DNA of 64,000 nucleotides from assembly GCF_016808095.1 (NCBI RefSeq), contig NC_068979.1:15357001-15421000 (forward strand), in the 5' to 3' direction. Below are positions 20,338 to 32,774 of the stretch, piece after piece. A program made the translations under genes and the position numbers. The notes beneath the pieces are model-generated. The model was given only the letters and a program-made list of their open reading frames with translations. It made no database searches and had not been told where the DNA came from. Numbering within the stretch: the first letter of the stretch is position 1; every line of letters begins with the position of its first letter. Source of the stretch: Vigna angularis. Taxonomy: Eukaryota; Streptophyta; Magnoliopsida; Fabales; Fabaceae.

Positions 20338-20880
20338 GGGGCCAGGCAAGCTGGGCTTTGTGGGCCGGTATGGAAATTGGGCTTTGGGGGCCAGTGTGGA
20401 AACTGGGCTTTGGGGCCAGTGTGGAAACTGGGCTTTAGGGGCCAGTGTTGAACTGCACTTGGGGGCCAGTGTGGAAACTGGGCTTGAGGGCCAGTGTGGA
20501 AACTGAGCTTTGTGGCCAGTGTAGAAACTAGGCTTTGGGGCCAGGCGAGCTGGGCTTTATGGGCCAGTGTAGAAACTGGGCTTTGGGGCCAATGTGAAAA
20601 TTGGGCTTTTGGGCCAGTGTGGAAACTGGGCTTGGGGGGCCAGTGTAGAAACTGGACTTTGGGGCAAGTGTGAAAACTGGGCTATGGGGCCAGGCAAGCT
20701 GGGCTTTGGGGCCAATGTGAAAATTGGGCTTTTGGGCCAGTGTGGAAACTGGGCTTTGTGGGCCAGTGTAGAAACTGGGCTTTGGGGCCAGTGTGAAAAC
20801 TGGGCTTTAGGGCCAGTGTAGAAACTGGACTTTGGGGCCAGTGTGAAAACTGGGCTTTGGGGCCAGGCAAGCTGGGCTTT
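20338..20880. repeat. ~27-bp minisatellite in the Ogre 3' UTR (~20 copies)
   Basis: Unit close to GGGCCAGTGTGGAAACTGGG plus CTTTGG. Some units replace GTGTGGAAACT with GGCAAGCT. A second, unrelated array, separated from the 51-bp array by about 115 bp. Confidence 0.85.
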
Positions 20881-23585
20881 CAAATTTTGAAATTCTTGAA
20901 ATTTGTAATTTTGTGAAATGTTTTTTTTTTTTGTAATTTTTGACAGAAATTTGATTTTTGAAAAGGCGTCAGGGTGTTGAAACCTTTCATTACAAAGTAC
21001 TAAAATCTTGATGCAGGATCATGATGTCAAGACCTTATAATGAGAGAAAAAGCTTAATCGACATGAAATAGTATGGCTTGAAAGAGAAAATCTAAATGTT
21101 ATTCTTTTTTGTGTTTTTTTTTGTATTTTTTTGTATTTTTTTTTTTGAAGAAGGATTCGATAACCATTCATATGAAGGAAGAGGGTTTCGATCAGAAATA
21201 CTTTCTTCTTGATGGATTGATGACAACTTATGTTATGCACATATGAAAACATTTGCTTTGGTTTTTTTTTTCGCTTCAATCAATTGTCTTACTTGCAATC
21301 ATCAAACTGGTCATCATTTTCAAAGTTTCGTGAAAGCGAGGAATGTCATACATCCGAGATCTAATTTTGAGATGATTACATTTTGACTTTTTCTTCCGAG
21401 GCTTTAGTGCACACATGCTTGAATTTACTGGCAAGTGAAGAATGAGAGCTGTTTAGAATGATTTGGAAGAGAATGGGATAGCCATGCGGGCATGTCACCT
21501 TCTACAATCCTCAAAGGATATATAGTATGTGTGTGCCAAAGCAAAACACGAGATACCTAAAAGTTGCCCCGGTTTGGTGTTTGGGAAAATGAGCATTAAG
21601 TTTGGATCCATGATAGTTCAGGTGAAAAATTCATGTAAGACCCGCAAAGCTGTTCCAGTCTTGGGATTATGGGTCAATGAGTTGCAAGGCGAAGAATTCG
21701 TGTGAGATTCACAAATCTGCCCCAATTTTTTCGAGTATGGGTTCTTTCCTGGAAGAGGTAGTGGGCATGAAAAGGATAAGCTAAAAGGATCGCCCCCAAT
21801 TGGTTTGATTTTTTCGCATGCTTCTGGCTAGTTGGTAGGGAGATCCCCTCTTCTTGAGACATTACTTTTTTCTCTCTTTTTTTTCATTCATTTTTAAATT
21901 TTTTGTTCTTTTTGTTTTATTTTATTTTTTGGACACATTGCAAGTCATTTCGTCTTATCGCAAAATTAAGCTTTATGAAAATTTGAGCAAACATTATTCA
22001 ATCTGTGTGGACTTTATTAGGCTTGTAGTGTGGCTAGGGCTAGAAGGTATTGAAAGAAAGGGTTAAAGGCCCAAATGAATGCTTGTCGGATACATTTTTT
22101 GAAACAAGGGTTGTCATCTAGCATTGTGTCAACTATTTGACCTTTTGAGCACTTTGTTTTTCTTGAACTCCATTTTTTTTCATTTTTTTCATTATCACTT
22201 TGTGAGTTTTTGTTCTTTTTTTGTTTTTTTTCTTTGTTCACTCTTCTTGATGAAATTTCTTCGTTTGATCATTGAGTGCTCTTCATTTGCATCATGAGTT
22301 GACTCCTACCTGATGACAACCCTTGCTTGGGGATAATTTTGAAAAAGAGTTTATTTTTGGCTCAAACAGGGTGGCAATGGATATATATTTTTTGCTTTTT
22401 AGATAAAGAAAAGATGGCCACACATCATTTCAAATTCTGATTGCTTTATTTTCAAAAGATTAATTCTACGACTAGATGACCTCAACATGAGTTCTTTTTT
22501 TTCTTTCTAGACTGCCCTTTCGGGTTTTCAATCTAATGGGCTTATTCTCTTTTTGAAAATTCTTCTGTTTGTCTCAATGGATTCAGGGATCACCCTACTA
22601 GCGCAAGCGAGAAAACTTTTGGCCAGACCAATCTGCCCTAGTGTAAAGGTTTTTGTTACTGAGGGCAGTGACAGTGTTTGTTGGGGAAAATCCTTTATTT
22701 TAGAGAAAGTGAAGGGTGAAGGCTTTCAAACAACACGTGCACAAACATCTCGAAAGGAAACATCAAATTGTTATTTTTAAACATTTGACCTCAGAAAAAC
22801 TTGACATCCCAATTTTCTTTTTGATTATTCATCATTTTTCCTTTTTTTTTCTATTTTCGAAAAACAAGAGTTTGACGGTTCACAAGAAAGACAAGTGACT
22901 CAAGATTTCCTTCATTTTTTTTTCAATTTTGTTTTCCCTTTTTTTTTCGTAATACCCTTTCAGGACTCGATTTCCAGCACTACTTGGAGAAACCCTGTAG
23001 TGAATGTTTGCATTGCAAGTCATGGATGACAGTGCGATATCAAAACGCATACTTCCCTGGTAGCAAGACACTTCACAACATCAAATTTACTTGTACAATG
23101 ACTTATGCTTTCTTATTTATGGCGTCTGTAGAGACATTGTCAAGCCCTGCCTTACTGTTGGATTGACTTTCTTCACACTTTAACCATCTTGAACGAATCA
23201 AAGTTTGCCTTTGCGCTTGAACCAACAGCACTTTTGGTGGAATGACCGATAGCCACTCCATGGTAATCACCTTTTGTATATGATGCATCACGAGTCTTGA
23301 GGTATTGAGGCTTTAAAGGCTTCATGTAACAAGTAGAGACCAAGCCTTTTTATGCAGGAGACTTGGAAGAAATGTTGCATAAGTCAAAAGATTAGGGGTG
23401 AAACTCATATGCCTTTCGTCTTGATCAACATTTTTTTCTGCCTGACAGCTTGGTGGGAAGTTGAGTTTGGGTCGAGTCCATTTTCTGTCTCAGAGCAGTT
23501 TCAAAGGGTAGGCCAACGGTATTTGAGCAGTGGGATGTGATTGAGCTCTTTCTTCTCTCCTTATCCCAAGCTTAGACCGAACTTG
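20881..23585 (-). other. Ogre interior without recognisable coding sequence
   Basis: 2.7 kb where the pol of a complete Ogre would be expected. Mixed, plus-strand T-rich sequence (runs at 20920, 21110-21150, 22170-22240) with no RT, RNase H or integrase motif on either strand. I read it as 3' UTR after an internal deletion of pol. Confidence 0.5.
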
Positions 23586-24640
23586 TTAACATTTGCCATC
23601 ATGGTAGTATCGTGTCGGATTTTTCCTCACATTAATGTCAATTCTTTCTCCAAGTATCCTCAAGTCTGCAAAGTTTGAGGAAATATTGCTCATCATATGC
23701 TCATAGAAGGGTGATTGTAAAGTTTTTAAGATCATGACAACCATTTCCATGTCACTCATAGGATATCCTACTTGAGCAGCAATCTCTTTCCACCCTTGGG
23801 CGTACTCTTTGAACGATTTGAACTCCCTCATCACGCTCTACAATTGCAATCTATCAGGTGCTACATCCAGATTGTACTTGTACTGCCTCAAGAAAGCATC
23901 CACCAGATCCTCCCAAAACCGGATGCACGAAGATTCAAGATGAGTGCCCCAGTTTGGTGCCATGCCAACTAAACTATCTTGGGAAAAATGAATTAGCAAC
24001 TTTTCATCACATGCGTGAACAACCATTTTCTTCCCATATGTCATGAGATGGGTCTTAAGACAAATGGTCTCTCTTTTTCATCTACACTTTGGGAGGTATC
24101 ACCATATCTGGGACTAAGCATAGCCCTACAACATTTTCAAACTTAAGGCTTCCTCCAACTTCTATGACTCTCGCCCTTTTCTAGCATTTCCAATTTACGT
24201 CTGTCAGCCTCAACATCCATTGGCGTAACGACATGAGGAGAAGATTTCAACTCGGGTTGCTTTGTCATTGTCTTGCTTACTACACTAGGCTGAATCATTT
24301 CTGTAGGGACCATGAAAGTGGTTGCCCTTTTCTTCCTTCAATTGCGTTATTTTATGCCTTTTGAGTGTGAAATTGTCTCGAGTCCACTTCCAAGGATGTA
24401 GTGTAATTCTAGGGAAGACCATAAGGAAGGAAAGTTTGTGCTCCTGGAACTCTTTGTTGCGCTCATGCGCGCGAATCTACACGGCTTTGCAAGGCATTCA
24501 GAAGCTCTAGAATTCAACTCATTTGCTCATTCAATTGGTTGATATCAATTTTCATCCCTTCTTGAACTTTCCCTTGGTTCTCCAAGATTTGTTAACTGGT
24601 TCGAGTCCTTTAGGGTACCTTGGATGTTTAACTGTATTTT
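23586..24640 (-). pseudogene. gag: Ogre/Tat gag remnant
   Basis: On the minus strand a coiled-coil-like start (LNEQM…LELLNALQ, about 24610-24490) is followed by capsid sequence: EKLLIHFSQDSL, then WEDLVDAFLRQYKYNLDVAPDR, then SFKEYAQGWKEIAAQVG, then LQSPFYEHM and LGERID. These are hallmark Tat/Ogre gag segments. The frame from 24044 to 23586 is open except for a TAG at about 23838, where relatives carry Gln. Upstream parts have further breaks. No zinc knuckle or protease was found downstream. Confidence 0.8.
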
Positions 24641-24870
24641 AGTTTTTTTTTTCTTTTTCTTTTTTTTTTTTGCGAAACAAATTTAAGAAAATAAAAAAAG
24701 AAAAGAAAAAGAAAAGACAACGTAGTTCAAATTCTCTAGTCAGAAATTATAAAGCTGTGAAAATTTTGCCTTGGTATAATTTGGAAATTAACACGAAACG
24801 GAGTCCATAAGGCGGTTCATCATTCAGAAGTTCCCAAAACGTGAGACACAAGAAGTCTTAGTCAACCATC

Positions 24871-26250
24871 TCAGGCTTTAGCCATCACATTCTTCATTTC
24901 TCTTATCAGTTTCTTACAGCAATTGAGGAATGTTTCAATCCCCTTAGGCGGGTTGATGATTGACATTACAGACTCAGCATCAGCTAAGAACTTAGGGACG
25001 TTTTCAATGGCTTCATTGGCAAGGGAAGCTAGTTGTGAGAAACTTCTCTTCCAATTCTTTGTAACCTGTCCTTGCTCAACAATATGCCTCTTCATTTGAA
25101 TTATCAATTCTTTATGTCTCCTTTTTAGCTCGATGTCAACATTCCTTATTCAGTTTTCCCACTGCTGCTTTCACACGTTGCTTAGTAGTGTGAAATTGCT
25201 CTTCACAATTTGGGTCTGGAGAAATTACATTGAATGACAACTTGACTGTCTTAACCCTCTCTGTGATCCATTGGCTAAGGGAACCTTTCATCAAAACTCC
25301 ATGATCTTGGGGCCTTTCTTCGAAGCGAACAACATTGCCCCAAGCGTTCCTAACTTGATGAAGCAATTCAGCAAAGGTTCCTTCCTCTTAAGATCTGCCA
25401 TGTGGCAAGAGATGGAGGCGTTGGCGATCCTCTCACAGGATACCCATAATTGTTTTTGTGCTGACACATAGGATTGTAATTAATACAACATCGGATACCC
25501 ATGAGGGGGACATCAGGATAACTCTCGCAATGGTGTATGATACACGATCTTTGTTGCTAAGAAAACACGCCATTTAAATTTTCCACTTTTGAACCTACAC
25601 AGAGTTGCGCTCATTCATTTGCCCTTTTCATCTTCGGCTTACATTGCAGTAGCTCACCCAACGGACATATGAACTTCAAGGCTCCCTCACTCATGCGAGA
25701 GATGAATCATGCATGCACCACAGGTAAGGAAAACAACATCTTCCTACCCTTTAGCTCATAACACTGCCTAAGGGTCCCACAAACTTCAGCTAGTCATAGC
25801 GAACTTTGTATCCCACGAAAACGTTCATAGCAGCACAGTCAACAAAATCCCTGATATTAGGGAAGAGCATGACATCATAGAGGATAAAAGTCAATACATT
25901 CGTAATTGTTTCCCATTTTTCCTCCTCATCCAAACGATGCAAGTACCACTCTAGGTATCCTTGAGGAAAGTCGTTCACTTTACCCTTAAGTATGAATTCA
26001 CTTTCCAACTTCACAAGGTGCACTTTCATTAGTTTGATTAGCTACAAGACAAGGGTAAACTACCCAAGGTAGTTGCATAGAGTTTTGCCCTCAGCAGGTG
26101 TATCTACGATTTGTCCAAATTCTTTCCCTCTGACAAGCTCAAACAAATTCTTATACCCATTCTTGAATGCATCTTTCAAGGTTATCTTTTCCTCACCAGA
26201 TTCCTCGAGCCACCAATATTATCTTCCTTTGCTTGATGTGTGTCTTTTCA
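24871..26250 (-). pseudogene. Ogre ORF1 remnant
   Basis: Minus-strand pieces at 26029-25790 (WETITNVLTFILYDVMLFPNI and nearby FVDCAAMNVFV), 25366-25136 (QVRNAWGNVV, ITERVKTVKLSF) and 25107-24871 resemble the extra ORF that Ogre elements carry upstream of gag. Its function is not established. The pieces lie in the right order between primer site and gag, separated by stops and frame changes. Confidence 0.65.
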
Positions 26251-27022
26251 TCAGAATGTATGAACTCGAATACCCCTCGACTCAAAATCCATGTTAATTT
26301 CCATCTTTACCTTAAGGACTCAATCACAAATTTATAATTTTCTGACTAGAACCAGTGACAAGACCATAAAAATGCATGAGAAAAAGAAAGAAATAAAAGA
26401 AAAAGGTGTATAAAAAAAAGGTATAAAGATATGTACAAGGTGCTTGATTTTATTAAGCAAAAATGAGGGTTATAAGACTGCACACATCTCCCTTTGTGCC
26501 CTAATGAAGGTCGAACACTTAAGATCTAAGGTTAAGTATATGGAATCTCACAAGGATGGTTACCTGAACCTAAAGATCAATGGTTACTAGAGCTATGGCC
26601 CCCTTCATAGCATCTCCACAACAGTCGAGTAATCAACTAGGTGTGGAAACACATATGAAGAGAACAGACTCTAGCTGGAGTTCTCACGATAGCCAAACAG
26701 GAAGTACATCCCAGAGTGACACCGCTACACAACTCCTCTAATTCTAAGTTACGCTCAGACCCGGGTATAGGGCCCCACTCATGATATGCCAAAAGTGCGT
26801 GTGTGAAAGGAGAATGCAATGCATACCCAAACCCTCACCTGCAAAACAACCAGAAAAATTCCCAGGCAGATATAAACATGGATTCTACCCTAGGGTTCAA
26901 TATTCAACAGTTATTGCAGTTATTCCAAATATCGAGCATAGATAGAGAAAAGGGAAAGAAAAACACAAAGCAAAACCACATCGAATTCGCGCATCTAATT
27001 AAATGGCTCGACTCTCTAGCAC
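26251..27022 (-). other. Ogre 5' leader
   Basis: About 770 bp between primer site and ORF1 remnants, with no coding signal on either strand. Ogre elements usually have a leader here. Confidence 0.5.
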
Positions 27023-27040
27023 TCCCTAGTGGAGTCGCCA
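27023..27040 (-). other. Primer-binding site, tRNA-Arg type
   Basis: Minus strand reads TGGCGACTCCACTAGGGA, two bases after the 5' LTR. It is complementary to the 3' end of a plant tRNA-Arg with one mismatch (A where the tRNA predicts G), from my knowledge of that tRNA. Ogre/Tat elements use tRNA-Arg. Confidence 0.8.
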
Positions 27041-28169
27041 TCTGTCGCAACCGGAATCGCGACGGGACGACGATCCAAAAAAAAACAAGTTTTGAAAAGA
27101 GATTTTGGAGTCGCCACCATAGTTTATTATGGAAAACTACGGAAAAACCATAAAATAATAAGACACGGTCCACGAAAACCAGATTCTGGGTTCGGGAGTC
27201 GGTTACGTGTAGGGAAGGTATTAGCACCCTACAACGCCTACCCGAAGGCAGTACCTTTAACTAAATGCACGAATATGATGTGGTTTTCAAAATGTTTAAC
27301 TATTCCCTAAAATAAAATTCTAAATAAACAAAATATATTTTTTTAGTTTTTTGGGCCCGACAAGGATTGACCTTGCTCCTACGTATTCTCATTCAAAATG
27401 AGAAATCAGGGTTACGTAGTTCTTTTTGAAATTGTGTTGGAAATTTTGTTTAGGAAATTGTTTGAGAATTTTGTTTGGAAATGATTTTGGATTTTTGGGA
27501 AGTGAACCTGACAAGTACTAGCCTTGCTCCTACGTATCTCCACTTTTGATGGAGAATCAAGGATCACGTAGTTCTAGCAAAGGTCGGTTGTTTGTTTGAA
27601 AAAGGGTATTTTGGTATTTTTGTAATTTTTATGTAAGAAAAAGAAAAGGGTCTTCTAACACAAGGACGATGCGTGCGATCACACATGCGCTAGAATCCTT
27701 TAAAACGTATATTTGAATTTTTATTTTTTAGGAAAGAAGGGGTTTTCTAGCACAAGGACGATGCGTGCGATCACACATGTGCTAGAACCCTTAAAATATA
27801 TTTTTGGTATTTTTATAAAAAAGGAAGAAAAGGTTTTAGCACAAGGACGATGCGGGCGATCACACGTGTGCCTGACCTTTAAAATGTATTTTTTTGTATA
27901 TTTCTAAGAGAAAAGGTTCACAGCACAAGGATGATGCGTGCGATCACACATGCGCTAGAATCCTTTACGACGTATATTTTCGTCAAAAAAAAAATTTATT
28001 TAAGCTATAAATATTGTATTATTAAATATATATTTTAGGATAAGTAGATATCTAGAATAAATAGATAAAATAAAATAAAATAAAATAAATAAATAAAAGA
28101 TAAAATAAAAAAAATAAAAAAAAAATAAAAATAAATAAAATAAAGTAAATAAAAAAATAAAGCAAATAA

Positions 28170-28660
28170 TGAGAAAGGCGTGCCGAACGGTCCGTCGCAA
28201 GCTACCGTGCAGTCCGTGGAAGTGGCCGAACGGACGTTGGGAAAGGGTTCAGCATAACGAGCGTTCGTTGGGAGGTGACGAACGGACGTTGGGAAAGAGG
28301 CCGGATGACGAGCGCTCATTGGAGAGATGACAAACGGACGTGGTGGAAGGGGGCCGAAAGACGAGCGTTCATTGGGGAGAGATGACGAACGTACGTTCGA
28401 TCGCTCGTGGGAGAGATTACAAACTGACGTTCGAAAAAGGCTGAAGGACGAGCGTTCATTGGGGAGAGATGACGAACGTACGTTCGTAAAAGGCTGGAGG
28501 ACGAGCGTTCGTTGGGGAGAGATGACGAACGTACGTTCGTAAGAGGCTGAAGGACGAGCGTTCGTATGGAAGAGATGACGAACGTACGTTCGTAAAAGGC
28601 TGGTTGATGAGCGCTCGTTGGGCAGAGATTACGAAAGGACGTTCAAAAAAGGCTGAAGGT
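28170..28660. repeat. 53-bp palindrome array (5' LTR copy)
   Basis: ACGAACGTACGTTCGT at 28385 (last base changed), 28472, 28525 and 28578, spaced exactly as in the 3' LTR. The 28525 copy is intact where its partner at 14466 is mutated. Confidence 0.85.
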
Positions 28661-29252
28661 TCCTGGCCGTGCGTTTATTTTTGGGCTTGGCCTACCCAGG
28701 TGGTTTCTAACCTAGAATCCCCTAGGGGTTCAGCATCTTCCCTCACCGCCGAGACCCTCGTCGGCCGCCGCTCCAACTCTTCCTCTCTCGTTCTCGCGTG
28801 ATGGATGTTGAAAGTGGTGAGAGGATCCTCTTTGAGAGGTGTAGTCCAGGAACCCTTGAAGGAGCTCGATCTCATCCTCGTCGATCTACAGCCGCTGGAA
28901 CAGCCACCGCGAGTCATCTAGCGGAGGCTTCTTTTCTACGATTGGCTCCAGGCGCCGCCGCTTCGAACTAAAGGAGTCACCGACGACGATGGTGGTGGCG
29001 GCGGCTATTGATAGTGATTTGGGGATGGGTGGGGTTGTTTCTTAGATTTCTTGCAGGTTTGGTGTGGTTCGCGGTGGGCGGAGGTAAATATTGAGGGCGG
29101 AGAGGATAATGATGATGGGTGTTGATGACTCGAAGGAATCGGAGATGAAGGCAGAGGAAGAAGATGGTTTTCTGTGATGCGCATGATGGGGGGAATTGGT
29201 TTTGGAGGGTGTGATTTTGTTGAGTGAATAGAGAAGAGCGTGAGAGTGAATG

Positions 29253-31808
29253 TATGAGACCTCGGAAAAATTAAACCATAATTATCTTGTCTAATCTCAA
29301 TTAATTCACTGCTGAGTCACCTGTCAGCTTCCATAAATGCACCCACGCCACACGTCCAGTGCATTAAAAACGCATTTTGCACTGCATGCACGAGCGCCAC
29401 GTGTCACGTTAGAAGTTTCTGAAATCAGAAGTGGGAGTGCAGGTGTCAGCAGAGGAGACGCTCGTTCGTTTGGGCGTGGAAATTAACAAAACTGAGTTTT
29501 TGAAAAACTCTCTCTCACCTGCACGCACTCTTCTTCTTCCTCAGAACTCAACTCTTCATTTTCTCTAACTTCTCTCTAGAACCAGTTCACCTTCTCTCTA
29601 CTGTAACTCATCACCTTCTTCTCCGATCACGTTTCAGAACCGTAGAAACGTTCCTGGAGACGTGAGCGTCATTCTGGACCGAACAGAATTGGGATCGGAA
29701 CTGGTAAGTTCTCGTCGCTAACCGTTCGTCCATTTGGTTTCATGCGAACCCTAGTTCTGGTTGCATGCATGGGTTATAGGTCTGAGTTGTTTCTGATTTC
29801 TGGTGTTTTAGATTAAGTGAAAGTTGTTGAGCGAAACCTGAGGGTAGAACGCTGTTAGAGGACGAACTAAACCTTGCTTTTTGGGAGTACACTGCTATCC
29901 AGGTAAGGGAAGCTTAATAATTTAGTTTATACGTAGATGATTGTGTGCAAGTATGATAGAAATAGAATGTATGAGATGTATGCTGTTTGAGTATGACTGA
30001 ACGATCGCTGTTATGCATGAATGAATATAGTATGTGCTGGTTGGTACGTATGAATTGGAAAATGGATGATTTCTGTATAGTATGAGTTGTTAATATGAAT
30101 TCTATAATGTATGTAAATTAAATGAGGAATCTGAGATTATATGATTATGAATCGTATGAGAAATGTTGAGTTAGAATAGATGAAAAATATGAATATGATA
30201 ATTATTACTATGATAAGCTGCGTTCGTCATCGTACGGTCTTATACCGTTCGGTTTCTAGTTATTTCCTTCAAAAGGAATTCTTTTATCTGAAAAGAGTCC
30301 CGATCGAGAACGAGCGTCCCGTGAAATACTATGCTGAGCGTTCGGCTCAGCCTAGTGGTAATCTTGCAATTTAAATTAAGTTATTATCCCTTATACTTAT
30401 AAATTGGTAGCGCTCGGTCTTACACTGAGCGTTCGTCCTAATTAGCACTCGGTCTTATACCAAGCGTTCGCTCTAATTAATTATTGGTCTTATATCTAGC
30501 GTTCGTCTTAAGAAGTGTACGGTCTTATACCGAACGCTCGTTCATACCTTTGATTTCGGAACGTACGTAAATAGCGTTCGTCCAAATTATTAGTTAATGT
30601 ATATCATCGCGTTCGGTCATTGACTGGCAGTCGATCCCTTTAAACAAATTGTTCTCAGTATAATTAAATAATTGTCTTGTTGTATCTTTATCCATTTGAA
30701 TTTGGTCTAGAGTCTTTGTACCTAAATTATTCTGAACATTGATGTTATATCTCTAAGAGTCGGTTCATTCAACTGATTCTAGTAGCAGTCACGTTCGTCA
30801 TGTAAGTACGTGTTGACTTCTTTGGTTTGACAACGAGCCTTCTAAATCTATTCTTTAGCGTTCGTCTTCGTTCTTCAGAAGTATGAACGTTCGTTATTTT
30901 ATACTTTTAAAACTAAAGTTAGAGATGATGATAAATTATAAGATGTTGAAGTGCGAACACTATATTGAATGATTATACGACTTTGGAATTTGAACGAGCG
31001 TTCCAGGGAGGAACGACTCTTATATATATTGAATATTAAATTTGGTAAAGTATGACTGTGGATAAGTTAAGACTTGCTGTCCATCCTGATGTTCCGTGAG
31101 TACTATCTTCATGTAGAGGAAGTATGTCATGTGTGGGAACGGCAGGAGGTCCTTAGTCCATAAGTTAACATGGGCGACGTAAGAACGAACTGACCTCGAG
31201 TGGCAGCTGTTTGGTGTATCCCAGTTACTACATCACTCGGGTGCAAGGACGCTTGTAACTACACAGATTCATACAGTCCGTACGGTCGGTCTAGTATATA
31301 TATATATATATTTCGGATGATGTTATATGTTGAGTTATGTGTTTGTATGAATTGAAATATTAGTGTATATGTTGACGTATGAATTAAATTACTTAAGCTT
31401 ACCCTTTCGTTTTCCTTGTGTTGTCGTTTTGTCTATGTACGTTCGTCCTGTCATTGCAATGATCATCCGTGTGGATGTGAGCAGATGGAGGTGCGTCACT
31501 TGAAGAGGTGCTAGAACAAGAAAATTTGGAAGACGCAAATCTGGTGGAAGTGGAAGTTAAAGCCGAGCCTTAGAGCGCTCGCGTGTTTTCTTTTGTTGTC
31601 TGTTAGTTTTATTTTTGGACGTTCGGTCATAGTTTTGTAAGACCGTTCGTCTCTGAACTCCTATTTTCTGTTGCGTTCGTTTAATTCTGTAATTTAAGCC
31701 GTTCGGCTTTTGACTCTCGTTTAGAATTAATTATAAAGACTGCACTATTTTACTGGTTTAATGTAATTAATTCTGATTATGGTAATTACTGTATTTTGGG
31801 ATGTTACA
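29253..31808 (+). repeat. 5' LTR of the Tekay element
   Basis: 2556 bp. Contains at 30373-30551 a short array of CGGTCTTATACCGAGCGTTCGTC-like units (shown in consensus) that is absent from the 3' LTR; the deletion there has a 3-bp TTT junction. A (TA)n run lies at about 31293-31311. Dense in CGTTCG and ACGTTCGT. Confidence 0.9.
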
Positions 31809-31812
31809 TTAA

Positions 31813-31826
31813 TGGTATCAGAGCAG
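31813..31826 (+). other. Primer-binding site, tRNA-iMet
   Basis: TGGTATCAGAGCAG, four bases after the LTR. Matches the complement of the plant initiator tRNA-Met 3' end, the usual primer of Tekay elements. Confidence 0.9.
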
Positions 31827-31964
31827 TTTTGTTCTCTTAAAGGACACTGTAGGTTATGAGTGCACTGTGTTTTTGCTGTGTGCTTAATATGTGTTTAAAT
31901 GAGTTATTTTTCTCAACTCTTTGAACATGACTAACGTTCGTTTTTCTCTGTGTCCAGAGAACAA

Positions 31965-32774
31965 ATGACACCTAGACTTCCTCCTCCACCACAACCTACT
32001 GACCCAGATGCGCCCAACAACGCTAGGTTGTTGGAAACGGTGATTGACCGACTGCAGCAACAAAACACCACTTTAATGGAGCAGAACGCCACCCTGATGC
32101 AGCAGAATCAGAACGCCATGCAGAGTTTGGAGGCCTCTCGTGCCAACTCTGAAACGACCCAAAGACAATTAATGGAAATTCTGGCAGCAACTAGGCACAC
32201 TCCGGGGGCGTCCTCTTCCAATGCTGCCCCGCCTGCTTCTAAATGGAGCTTGGAGAGTTTCCTCCAACACCATCCGGCTAAGTTCAGTGGGAAAGGCCTC
32301 CCAGACGAAGCGGATCAGTGGTTAAGGGACATGGAGAAAATCTTCAACGCCAAAAGGTGTCCAGACGAGAACCGTTTGGCGTTCACTGAATACTTGTTAA
32401 CTGGGGAAGCAAGCCACTGGTGGGCGAGCACAAGGGCTATTCTGGCAGACGCCCAACGTCCGATCACTTGGGAAGTGTTCCGTGGCAAGTTTTACGAGGA
32501 GTACTTCCCTGACAGCGTCCGTTTTGCGAAGGAAGTGGAGTTTCTACAGCTGGTTGAAGGTGGGATGTCGGTTTCTGAATATACCAATAAATTCAAGCAC
32601 CTTGTTCGGTTCAATACGATGGCCACCAGTGAGGAGTGGCAGTGCAGGAAATTTGAGAACGGACTGCGGAGTGATTTGAAGGTCTTGATTTCCAGTTTGT
32701 GCATCCGGTCGTTTCCTGCTATGGTTGAGCGAGCCAAGGTCTTGGAGAAGAATATGGCAGAGGCGGAACGGTAG
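31965..32774 (+). CDS. gag: Tekay gag (capsid) up to an in-frame TAG
   Basis: ATG at 31965 is the first in frame (MTPRLPPPPQPTD). An N-terminal Gln/Asn-rich coiled-coil-like stretch (QQQNTTLMEQNATLMQQ) is followed by the retrotransposon gag domain from about 32230 (FSGKGLPDEADQWLRDME, YLLTGEASHWW, FYEEYFPDSVR, EYTNKFKHLVRF). The reading frame ends with TAG at 32772-32774 in AEAER*KKQQQ and continues in the same frame into the zinc knuckles and pol. Because CAG (Gln) fits that position well, a point mutation is more likely than programmed read-through, but the latter cannot be excluded. Confidence 0.85.
   Translation: MTPRLPPPPQPTDPDAPNNARLLETVIDRLQQQNTTLMEQNATLMQQNQNAMQSLEASRANSETTQRQLMEILAATRHTPGASSSNAAPPASKWSLESFLQHHPAKFSGKGLPDEADQWLRDMEKIFNAKRCPDENRLAFTEYLLTGEASHWWASTRAILADAQRPITWEVFRGKFYEEYFPDSVRFAKEVEFLQLVEGGMSVSEYTNKFKHLVRFNTMATSEEWQCRKFENGLRSDLKVLISSLCIRSFPAMVERAKVLEKNMAEAER

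Noticed and set aside
19407..20349. Repetitive proteins of 17-residue units on both strands
   Set aside because: By-product of a 51-bp minisatellite in the Ogre 3' UTR; open on both strands alike.
20231..20883. Gly/Trp or Pro/Ser-rich repetitive ORFs
   Set aside because: By-product of the 27-bp minisatellite.
27023..27040. Possible tRNA gene at the tRNA-Arg match
   Set aside because: Only 18 bases match a tRNA 3' end; no cloverleaf around it. It is a primer-binding site. No tRNA or rRNA gene was seen anywhere in the window.
30180..30374. 64-codon ORF duplicated at 37507-37701
   Set aside because: Both lie at the same place in the two Tekay LTRs; duplicated because LTRs are duplicates. No motif.
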